A DNA stretch of 64,000 bases, taken from positions 736,737 through 800,736 of the forward strand of contig NW_019091365.1 in assembly GCF_001949145.1 (NCBI RefSeq), written 5' to 3'. This document shows, piece by piece, positions 41,201 through 53,200 of this stretch (its first letter is position 1; each line of letters begins with the position of its first letter). Source of the DNA: Acanthaster planci. Lineage: Eukaryota; Echinodermata; Asteroidea; Valvatida; Acanthasteridae. The position numbers were made by a program, and so were the translations under genes. Under the pieces are notes generated by a model. The model saw nothing but the letters and a program-made list of their open reading frames with translations. It did no database searches and was not told the DNA's origin.

Positions 41201-44200
41201 CAGGATGTTCTGTTCGGGGATGGTGAAGCGCCAGAAGGACTCCACGATGCCCAGCTGGGAAGGGGTGAACTCAAAAGTGATCTGGAGTGCAAAGAAGAAG
41301 GCAACAGGGACTTTACTCGGTTTGACTCGGACGGGAACGAGCTCGGTGCTTACTCAAATGGGAATGGAGGTTGGTGATGTGGACATTCTTCCTGACCTTT
41401 CATCTTTGTGGCCCAGGTTCGACTCCTGGTTTAGTCCGCGTGTGAGTTGGGCTTTTGAGTCCTTCACTCTGTGAACTCAAGACCTGTGCATACAGGTTCA
41501 GGTTTTGCATGGTCTGCGCTGAGTGTGTGAGGCAGATTTCTGTTGATATGTACATTCTTTGTGTGCGCGCGGGTCGCATGCACGATGCAGGTTCAAAAGT
41601 TTCCACCAGCTTGTCTACTCTTTGCAAGCAAGGGCGCTGCTTCTTGTCACGGCAGATTAATTACCTCGGTCTTCTTGCCCGGCGCAACGAACCCTTTAGC
41701 AGTCAGGCAGCTGAACTGCTTGACCTCCTTGGGGTCCTCCTCGTCCTCGCAGGTCCAGACGAAGGAGTAGTGGGCGTTGGTGGGGTTGACGATGTAGAAG
41801 CTGCGCCGGTTGTGCACCTGTATACCGACAGAGCCAAACTCGATCACCCGGGTGTTGGGGTCCAGGGTGGCACCGGGCGGTGCCCCGCCGGGCCCCCGCA
41901 GCTCCGGGTTACGGCGGGACCCGGTGATGTAGTCAGAGTCCTCCAGCTCAAAGTGGCAGTAGGGCATGAGGCTTCGGCCGCGGACAGAGATGACGGGTCC
42001 CTGTTTGCCCTCTTCAAGATTTGGTATCCTATGACAAACACGAAATAAAATTACTTTTTTTCAGCCACAGCAATTTCAAATCGTAAACTTCTATAATTCT
42101 AACACTTATTGACCACTGTAAAAAAAGTCTCAAAATGAAAAAAAAATGCAAGAATATAAGAATTTAAGGGAATTTAACTTTTCTCTAATAGTCACAGTTT
42201 TACTCAAAGTAACTTTGTAAGTAAACATTTCACTTTCAAACAAGAAAATATCTTCACAAAATCTGATCAAATGTACGTCTCGAAGCGCGCAAATGTTGTC
42301 ACGAAGTAGAATAGCCTCTTTGCTAGTTCGCAGAGACCAAATTTGAAAAACTGCCAAAGTAAACAGAAAAGTTCTCTAGCCCACCTGCAGATGATGCGCC
42401 CCTCAAAGTCCTGCATGTCCAGTGGCGAGAACTTGACCACAAAGCTCTGCTTCTTGCCCACGCCCACCGTGCCCGCCTCGGGTGTGATGGCAAAGGGGGA
42501 GACGTCGGCCAGCAGTTCGGCGCCGCTGAGTGCCGTGCTGCAGCGGGAGGGCAGCCGCAGCTGGTCCTCGTCGGCGAAGCTGACCGACTTGCGTCGGAGA
42601 ACCTCCTCCTCCATCACCACCTGCCAGTTGTAGGAGAGCTGGACCAAGCCCTTGTTGGTCAGTTGGAACCTACAAAGGGGGGTAGAGGGGGTGTAAGACG
42701 GTTCATGACAAGGGTTGTCCAAAACGTAACAACGGTCATTTGCAAAAGTTTAGGAACACCCATACAAAATGCATTCACCCGAAGAAAAACCAAATTTCAA
42801 CCGAGTAATCAGAGATATTATGTTCATTTCCAATGTGTAGCCTTGGCTGAACGGCTATATGACAACATCTCCGTGATTTGGAACGTTAACTGTCTAATCG
42901 TCAGTGTTTCCTCTTCCGTTTCTGATGGCTTTCTTACCCATATTCCATTACAGAAAAAATGTCGCACGAGACCTGCCTTTTGCAAAAACTTTCATTCAAA
43001 TGGGCTCATGGTGCAACTCTGACATGCCTGATGCTATGGACCCCTGTACAATAATGTTATGTAGTCATTCAATGAGAGAATGTTTTGCAGGCCCAGTGAC
43101 GGAAACACCAACGAAATTTCAGGGGGTCTTAAACTTTTGCAAATGACTGTAGACGGACAGATTAAATGAAGAAACGTGGTTGGATTTAAAATGTCAGCTT
43201 TTTCATCAGCTTCTAAAATCCTGTTTCATGAATCTGGGTCCCCGAGTTGAATCACAAAGACTAGTCACTCAGGCACTTCAAGATTGTTAGTACGGTGGCA
43301 ATTGCTGCGTAAAAAGGCATTATTAGCTCAAATTGCCTATTGAGAGGCCCAAGTTTTGAGTGGTTTGCATTTGGGTCCGACAGTAAACATTTGGGATCAA
43401 TTGGGGAACAAGATATGAAACCAATGACCAGACATGAAACCAGGTTTGGGAAGAAATGGCCACGGTTGAGCATGAGACACCTCAGATGCAACCTGTTACG
43501 TGGGGTACCATGTCTGGATGAACTTACGAGAACTGTCTGGTCTGGAACATGAGCGTGTCCTTGAAGTGGATGGAGTCTGTCTTGCACTTGTACTTGGCGT
43601 AGTCGGCGTTGGCACTGACTCGCAGCTCAACGTCGCGGCCGGTGTCCTCTAGGGGCGTGTGTGTCGGCTCGGGCTCGGTCTCAATAACCTGCAGGAATTT
43701 TAACGAAAAAGGATTAGTTATTTTTCAACGTTTTCATTTCTACATGCAACACATTTCCTTTAACAAAACATCAGATATCTAAAATAATAGAAATAGACGT
43801 TTGCATAAATGATAACAAAAATGGGTTACCAGCCAAACTGTAATGCAATCAATGTTTTTCCCTGACTGGTCCTCAGCTAGAACTGGCTTAGCACAAAAGT
43901 TTCCTAAGCAATATTTCCACTTTATGTAAATTATGCCCTGGCCACATGATGTTATCAACAGGTTCAAAAACCACAACTAGGAGGATGTTTTCTCTTGAGA
44001 TCCTCATCATCAAAGGACCTTGCCTTCTTTTTGGACGGGCGGGGCACCTCGGCCGCCAGCTCCCCGGCTGCGATCTTCCGTCGGATCTCCTCCTCTGTCT
44101 TCTCCTTGTCCATCAGCTCGGTGGCCGCCTCCTTGGCCGCCGCCGCCTCTTTCTCCTTGGCCCCGCCCTTGCGGTGCTCCTTCTTGGCTTCCTTCTCCTC

Positions 44201-47200
44201 TTTCTTGGCGTCCTGGTTGGATTTGGGCCGGGCAGCCGAGGCCTCGCCCGAGGTCGGTGGTCGCAGGAGGGCGGCCACAGGGATGTCCACCCACTTGACG
44301 GTGCGCATTCTGTCATCCCAGTCTGCCACCTGCAAGTCAAACAACGCTAAAGTACTTTTCACCGGATCCCGCAAAACGGACATCTTTGACGTCTTTCTTT
44401 TACTAGTCGTTTTGTTTCAGTTTGCATCAGAAACAGCAAACAATAAGCCCTTTGTTTTAAGGCATCCGTCTCACTTTGACAATTTGATGAATATGGACAT
44501 TCAATGGGTGAAATATCGGCATTTTTCTGACCTGATCCACCGGCTTATCGAAGGAGATCTTGCAGACTTTGCAGCTGACGACGGAATCCTGCAGGTTCAC
44601 CGCCTCGTCCGTCTTGAACGTGACGGAGATGTCCTTGGACAGCCCGCCGTGCAGGTGGCCCGCGGAGGGTGAGAACTTGAGCTGCGGGTGCTCAGGCCAC
44701 TGGAAGCGCACCGTGTCAGCCGGGCTGTGATTGGTCATCGTGAAGGTGAGCTGGTAGGACTCGCCCACGTGGCAGTCGCCAAACTGGATGTGATTGGAGG
44801 GCATGGCTGAAACCGGGAAAAAGTGTCGGGAAAATATTTTAAAAGAGTTTAATATGCAAATGTTAACTTACTCTGAACTTTACAATCATGACAAAAATTC
44901 TTGCTGGTCCATTAATCATCACATTACACTTTCTATCTTTGATATTTACCGGGTGAACACACGAGGATCCATTCGCAGATCATAACTGTACATGCACAGT
45001 AGCTAACGAGCCTGCTACGAACCTTTCAGGGTAAGGGTCTACCGTGATACATCACAGCATAGGCCAAGTTCAATTGTTGAAGTCATTTGTTAACATGGGT
45101 TAACAATTCTGCACTGTATTCCTGACGGGAAAAAATACCTTCCCGGGTACCAGCCCAAACACTGACCAGTGGTCGGCAAACGGCAGCCGGTCAAACTCTG
45201 GCCGCATACCTGAGACTTGGTTGTCATCCCCCAGGAACTGCTCCACGCTCTCCTCGGCCGGCAGGCTATGGATGTTGTCCAGGGTGATCTCGTCCTGGTA
45301 GCCCTCGCCCACCAGCTGGATGGCCCGGTCCTCGTACTGGTTGTCCACCACCGTCACCCGGACCGAGCCCTCGCAGCGCCCGGCCGCATCCGGCCGGAGG
45401 ACCACTTGGAAGGTGGCCTCCTCGCCCACGCCCACGATGATGGAGGCGGTGTGGGGGTGGCGGACTGGCTCCTCCCCATCATCTGTGGGAAGAAGTGGAG
45501 ACAGGAGTATACTCAGACTGTAATTTGTGTACAAGTTCAGGGATGCTGAACAGTTTATTTCCAAAATAAGAGTCCATCATCTGTGAATGCACGGAACTAC
45601 TCAGAATTATGAGAATTCAACAAACCATTGATGTATGACTGGATGTCCGTCTGCATTGGGTAAATAAGCTTCGTGTCTTCAGAGCTCTGCAGGCTGTACA
45701 CCCCGCTGGGATCATTCAAATCAATATCAACCTGAGAGACAAACATTAAAAAAGAATTAATTCTATTACACTTCACTGGAAAGAAAGTTGAGCCTTTATC
45801 TTTTAAATCATGATAAAATGTACAGATTCAAACCATCAGAGATTTGGTGTTTCAATCGGGATGACGTTAGTTTTAGCATTGGGACACGAAGGATTGCTGT
45901 AGGGAGACAGGTGATAGCTGTTGGTACAACCACACAAGAGAAAGTCACTGTTTTCCAGCTGAGCAGCGGAAAAATAATGAAGAAAAGATTAAGGACTATA
46001 CACACAAAAATTAGTATCTGCAGTCAGACCACAAGTTTTTAGTTTTCATTAAATGTTGAGGGCAAAAAAAAGGAAAAAAGGTCTGCAGGACCTATTAGTT
46101 TGGCCTAATTTTTAATTCAATACGGGGGACTCACAACATACCGCGCCACCCACAGGCTGTTGCTGAGAAGCTTGTTTTTTTAAATGCATTTGGGAAACGG
46201 TCAACAAATTTATCTTGCCGGCTGTGCCCAGGGAACTTGAATTGTTCTCTGTGTTTGTCCAGGTAGAAGACTCCCAAGCGTATTTTCTGCCAACTTCTCT
46301 CTTGTTTTTTTCCCTTGCGAGGTACGCCCCAATCGAGCAAGAAATTTATCAAGTTGCCCACCTGACTCAAAATAAGATAACGACCTTGTTTTTGTCAACT
46401 GTAAATTGAGGAAAATGGTCTCTCTGCAGCAGCCCCCCCTTTGTGGCACTGAGCCGTGAACCGCCCCCATCTTACCTTGCTGGGTAGCGTGCCGTCGTTC
46501 TTCAGGCACAGCGGCAATGTCTGCGTGGTCCCCAGCAGCAGTCGCTTGAACAGCAGCAGGGGGCTGCCCTTCTTGTTGCGGATGGATGGCTTCTGTACCG
46601 AGACGCGGGGCAGGTTACCCTCTCCCTGGACCTCAAAAGACAGGTTTTTCTGCTTGGCCTGAGGGCCGGACAGGCCGTCCAAGATGACCTCAAACTGACC
46701 AGTGTAAGTCTGGACGTAAAGGACAGATCGTTTCCATTAGTTTTAAACGTGTAAACAACTGACACTTTTCAGTAAAATCTCCGACGAAGAATGCTGAAGT
46801 GAACTCTATTTTGGAGAAACCAATTTTTAAAAAAAGCAAATTTATGGGGATTTTTTCTAAATACCATTCATAAATTGTACATTTTTTAGGGCCCACTGCC
46901 TCTCCACTGCGGAATTTTATGATAACTACTTGGGTAGCCGCATGTCGTAGCTACAAAAACAATTGGGATTTGACACAACCTCCTTCACTACCAAACTCAT
47001 ACCACTTTACCACAGCGCTGAATAACCCCTCACCTAACATCTTCGTGAATACAGTCGTTTGTTTGGGCAGATACTGTGACACTGGTTAAACAAAATTACT
47101 TGAATGATACAAGACAACTCAAGTTTATCTACCTTGAACAACATTTACCAAGTTCTACAGCTCTTTCGGAATCTTCAATGCACTCAATGCAAATAAGCCA

Positions 47201-50200
47201 CTTGCGAGTTAAATTTGAATAAAATCTGGTACCCTGTGTTATCTGATTGCACAGAAACGTAGCAATTTGAATTCCCCAGACTAAAGACACTGTTGCTATA
47301 ACCCCGTGATTCGGGGCAAGCTTTTGCATAGTGACCACCATCTCTGGAATGGACTGGTTCCTTTGTGCCGTTCTTATCCATTGAGAACAGTGTATTGTTG
47401 CAAGGCGTCTCTTGTGTAACCAAGCAAAAGCTTGCCCCAATCACGAGGTATAGCAACAGTGGTTTTAGTATGGAGAATTCAAGTTGTTATGTTCACGTGA
47501 ATTTAAAGAACTCAGTGTACCAGATTTTATTCAAATTTAACTCGCAAATGGCTTATTGGACAAATCTGTATGACTCACAAATTCAAAGAGATTTTAGACT
47601 GAGAGTGGATTTCAGGCGCAGAGAGAGCCCTAATACCTGCATCGAGGGTGGGCCAAAGGTGACCGTGGCGTAGGCGTGACTGTGAGCCGGGATGGATGCT
47701 CTGGACGGCTCCACCTCAAAGATATCCTGGAGCTTGGAGGAGGGCTTGGAGGTAACAAGCTTGCAGGAGAAGATGACGTCGCAAGACACCTGGGATGAGA
47801 GGAGACGACGGAAGATGAAAACGCCATTCAGGTGTCTGTTCTCACTACCATTGGTAGCTCAAGGCTGTGACTGCGGCTGGGACTCACACATGTGTCTATG
47901 GGAAGTAGGTGCAGCCGTCAGCAAGTGGCTAGCCATGGACCACCATGCTATACACAGCCACAGCCATAAACTCAGACTAAGGGCCAATTTCCAAATATGC
48001 CAAGCTGCAAGAGGCATTTTGCTAAGCAAAACCGATTACTAGCCCCAAATGCTATGTACTATACTGACTGACTGGCTCTCAGCTGCTTTCCGGTAAACAT
48101 GGAATTTCCACTAAGCGATGTTTTCTCCTTACTGAAGAATCAAGCAAAACATCTTTAAATTCGTTGAATCCAATTAAATACCTCCACTCAAGATGCCCTT
48201 AGAAGGCCAGCTGATAATACTGTTCTAAATTTATATTCATCAAATTTTCTTTTTCCCAGGGAGGCAAGTGCCTCCCTCCCCTCTATGATGCCTACGAAGA
48301 CACACTCAACCGACGACCAACAGCCCCGAAGACATCACCGGCCATGACCACAAAAACAAAATAAACGACCCGATAAACAAAACCACATTCACCTTATTGG
48401 CGTTGGAGATCTTGAAGCGCGCCTTGACCTTGCGGCCCACCAGCACGTGGCCGAAGATGAACTTGTTCTGGTCCTCGCCGTACACCCCGCCCCCGCCCAG
48501 CTCCAGGTGGTGGCTGTTGAGGAAGACGCTCAGGTTGCGCACCACCCGGTGCTCCTCGAAGATGGAGGCCAGGTCGGTCAGGTTGATGCCCGGGCTGCAG
48601 GCCTCAGCCAGGATCTTGTAGGGGATGCCCTGGGGGTGGTCGGCCGGGTCGCGGTCCGTGATCTCGATAGCCAGGTCCTGGAGGGAGAACATTTTTTTCG
48701 GTTTGATTTGTTTTGTCGGGTCAATCATCACTGTCTGTCCGGAAACGGACGTGTCTTCCTCAAATTTTAAGTCCGCGGGACGCTCGATGCTCTGTGAGAG
48801 TGAACAGATCTCTACAAGGGGGCAACCGTCTTGCTCTTCTACCATTCAAAGCAATGCAACCAAACTGAGGCTGGAAGGAGAAATAGTCTGCTCCCTTTTA
48901 TCGATATCTGAAGTTGAGTTACTACTGCCAATGGGCCTACAGGGAACAAGCCAAAAATGGCAGCATCGTGATAAAGCAGCAGTACTGTGGTAGCCACAGA
49001 ATTACTCCTGCATTCTTTAACTTGAGAAGTACACAGTTAGACAAGAAGCTATTCCTGAATAGCCAGATGTAGCGGAACCCCCCCCCAAGTAATGAGGACT
49101 GAGCTCTTTGTTTTACTGTATGACTCAGTTTGGCATACTCAGATGTAAAATGAACCTTATGTGAGTAAACAATGTCAGGGGTACCTATTTATTTATGTTG
49201 GCAAAGATCCTCTGACAGCCCATTATCTCAAGCGTGGCTCTGCTAACTCTTGACATGTTTTGCATGAGGTCGGATCCAATATTTTTTCTTCTCTCAATAA
49301 AAGTGGCGCCATAATCACAGGCCACGGCCTCGGCTAAACGTTAATGATAGTCCAACGTTTGTCACAAAGCCAACACTGACCTCGTCTCCCTTTCCGGTGC
49401 TCTCCGGCAGGCACTCCACCTGGATGACCTGCTGGTTGTTGGGGTAGACCACGCCGTAGGCCGGGTAGACGGTGAACATGCCCAGCTGCAGCCTGGTGGT
49501 GCTTCCTCCCCCGCCGCCTCCCCCACCCCCACCGGCGCCCATGTCTTGCCTAGCGGACGGGGAGAGAGGGACATTGGATCTTTAGGTTTTGTCTCCGCTC
49601 AAGGAGTTTAACTCACAGCTTACTTCGATTAGGACCACAAAAAAAAAGTTAACCATTTTTTTTTTTGTTTTAGGACACAGGTTCGTAAGAGAGTCATTTT
49701 GATGTCTGTCTACTGCTCTCGTCCCCAAAACGGAAACAACATTTTTCTATTGTTGTGGGAGACTGAGATAGCTTGAGGTCTAACACAGAAACATCGAAAG
49801 TTAGGGTTGGGTTGCCCGGGGTAGGGGTCATAGGTCGAGATACTTTTATACACAAGCATTGGAAAAAATCTTTGCAAAAGCCTATTTGGGTTTTTTATGT
49901 CCTGATATTGAAGAGGTTCTTGTTTTTGCTCCGTGTTCCATTTCCTGGGAACTAATTTTTCTCTGTAATTTTAGAGTTTGTGTCATTCGTTTTTTATACT
50001 TCAGGCACACAACTTGGACTTTGACAAAAAAACGAGGATATCCAATTTTTACAAGACTTTGTGGAGTATTTTTCCATTTTCAGTGGCACGAGTGTGACGT
50101 GAAAAACCAGGAAATCAGCTGATCCAAGGAAAAGCTGCAGGCCTGATACTGCCAAAGATCTCCACTGGTGCATACACTGTCGGTGAGGATGGAAAGCACT

Positions 50201-53200
50201 GCACGTGAAGTGTGAAGGAAGAAAATACCTCAACTGCCAGCCTGAGTCATTTTGGTATATTCACAGAAAGAAAGAGGGCAAATATTTCTGTTTACTTTGA
50301 TAATATCAAGATTTACTCTCCAAATTCACAATATTCACTCAACGGTGCATTTCTGCTGTTGTAAAGAATTCTGCGTGCACAATGAGAAAGAAACAGCGTG
50401 CCCAGCTCCTCTTTATCTGACACAATAAAAATCCTTCTTGCAAGAAAGTGCAACTGCTCATTGCAAAGTGATGCTGTAGGTAGGTTCTCTTTTAGAAGTA
50501 ACGTTCCTCTATGATTTGCGTATAAGGAAAATGCAGTGCAGGTGTTGACGGTAATGTGATACATATTTTTAACTTTGCCACCAAGGACAGCAATGCCAAA
50601 AAACCAAGCTAAATTGCAAATATTGTGCCAAAAATAAAAACACAGAAAAAAAGGCATTATTACCTGGTTGAAAGCCTGTCAGTTTCATAAATGGTGACAA
50701 ATGATAAAAAAAGTGGGCGTTATGCTGTTATGCCAATTCATTTTGCCTCACATGAAATTATTAAATCAAACATCAGTAATGAGAACTTCAACATGGAAAG
50801 GCTCGGATGACTCCAAGTGACTTACCTCATAGAGTCGGCTCTCTTGGGTTTGGCCACAGAGCGACCTGAGCTGGAGCCATCCCTGGACTTACTGCGCTTA
50901 TTGCCTCCTCCGGGCCTATGTGTGAAAAAGGACACCCGCATCTTATGAGCAGGATAGAGTGCCAAAGTGGATACGTCGAGCGCACAATTTTGTGCGTAAA
51001 TGGCGTTAGTGTGACAACCAGCACCTGAATCAACACGCGCCCGTGCTCCATTTGTTTGCACTACACATTCTGGTTTAAAATGACGTCGCACTTAAGTATT
51101 CTAAATGTTAAATCACAAGGTGCCGATCGATTATCTTTGACAAGTCACACAAAAATCTCTACTCAGAGACAATTTTAAGTCAATTCAATTCAGTTAACAT
51201 GTAAACAAGTGTTATCTCAAAAAGATGTTAAAACACAGCATGTGACAGTGAGACTGTTGTGACTGACTGGTTTATGTCACTTCTGGTCAAAACGCCTCTC
51301 GGGCGCCTCTCGTGAAAAGGGCAAAACGCCTTCAGATATCCCCAAGCATGTGCAGTGCGTCAATGATCAACTCCGTTCATCTTCATGAGGTGAGGGCGGG
51401 GGAACAGGGGGATAGGAATGGGAATATGGAAGTAGAGAGATGGATTTTAGCTGGAAGTATGCTCTAGGTGAGGTCTATTGCGTGCGGTGCAGCCCTAGCC
51501 GTGCGAGGTACAGTGGTCTCAGCGGACAAGTGCAACTTTGATCACCAAAGGAGAGAATTTTCCAGAACTTTCCAGCTTCACTTTTTCGTGGCAAGCGAGG
51601 CTGGGTTAGCAAAGGGGTGAAGGTGCCGGTACGGTGTCGGTGACATTCCTTTTAGGCGTTACCTCAGGAACTGGAAGGATGCCTTTGAAGCACGAGATCC
51701 GCTACAAGACGGCAAGCCAGCAAGGGAAGGATTTATAGCAAGAATGAACACAAATGAGCTGTCTTGATAACTGATAACATTGGTCAGGGATTCTAACAAG
51801 ATTTTAATAACAAGTGTGAAATGAATAGATTTTGGACATCGGAGGGCAACTTTACATCAAATACAGCAAAGCAAAGCAAGTGTTCAATTAAATTGGCAGG
51901 AAAGCATGAATTCTGCTCGTGGAAAGTCTTGAAAATATCATTCAATCTGAAGGCAGGAACTTGCAAAGAGCAGCCAAGTGAGCAATGATTGGAACAGCAA
52001 GCTGGATATAAAGTAATGCAAATCAGAGCAACGACATACAGAATGCAGAAGAAACAACAGCATGACAGAACCACAGTGACGCGAGCCATAAGAAGTCAGC
52101 AGGAAAAAAAGCAGTAAGTTGACAGAAGAATAAACACTTTTTGTCACGTCAAAGCAACCAGCTGACAACTTCCAAGGTACTAGACAAGCCTACATCTGTG
52201 TCATGATACTGAAATTGTTTTAGAGTCAATTTCCGAGACTGAGTGCATTTTTACACATTGACAACTGAGACTTCCCAAACTTGCTTATCCAGAGAAGTCA
52301 AAAGGGGACGAGAAGGTGTGCGGTACTCACACTCTCCCCCTGAGCAGGGGCTGGACGGGCTGGGTGTCCCGGCTCATCCGGTTGACGTTGTACTTGAAGT
52401 CAAACTCCCCCTTGTTCTCGATGATGAAGGAGCGGGTGCGGCGATGGCTGACCAGCACGGCGCCGAAGTTGATGTCGCTGACCGGGTAGACGTTGTACTT
52501 GCTGAAGATGCTGCGCACGCCCAACTTGACGGGGATGCTGGCGATGGTCTCCCCGCCATCCGAGATGTTGGGCTCGATCACCTGGGTTGGGGGGAGGAAA
52601 TGAGTTGGTTGAAGGGGGGGCCCAAAAAATCTGGGATTTGGGTAATTTGGTAAATGCTCTCGGAGGGATGTGTGCCTCATTCTTGTTTGAACTGTTCCAT
52701 CATCAGGTGTATTATCCAGAAATGGTGCGACAGGTACTGACACTTCCTCATGAATATTCATACATACTTGGCACTTCAGGATTGGCTGGTCCCTGATGGT
52801 GACCTCCTTGCGCGACCTGAAGATGACCTGGACCTGCGTGGGCCGATCGTTGGGCACCAAGACTCCCTTCTGGGGAATGACTGAGAACAGGTTGATGATC
52901 TCCTGGCCGCAGGCTTCCGTGGTCTCAAAATTGAAACTGCAAGTTTGGAACACAGAGACAAACAATCTGGATTTAAAACACGGCCATGTGCTGCCTTGTA
53001 AAAGTGTGATCGACAATTCTTGATGAAGTTTATGAGCACTGCTTGGCTTTAACAAAATTAGCCAAGATAGAAACCACTCCTCCGCATTCATGCAGAGTTA
53101 ATGGTGTTTATGTTAAGCCCTCTTTAAGAGCGTGTAAGAAAAAGTCCACATTTGCTCGTGTTACCATAGCCACTTATAATGGTGCAGAAAACTTCACTTC

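Noticed and set aside
43995-44672. Plus-strand open frame of 225 codons rich in Ser, Ala and Leu
   Set aside because: Lies antisense to two HYDIN exons and the intron between them; composition is that of a complementary strand of a charged coding exon.
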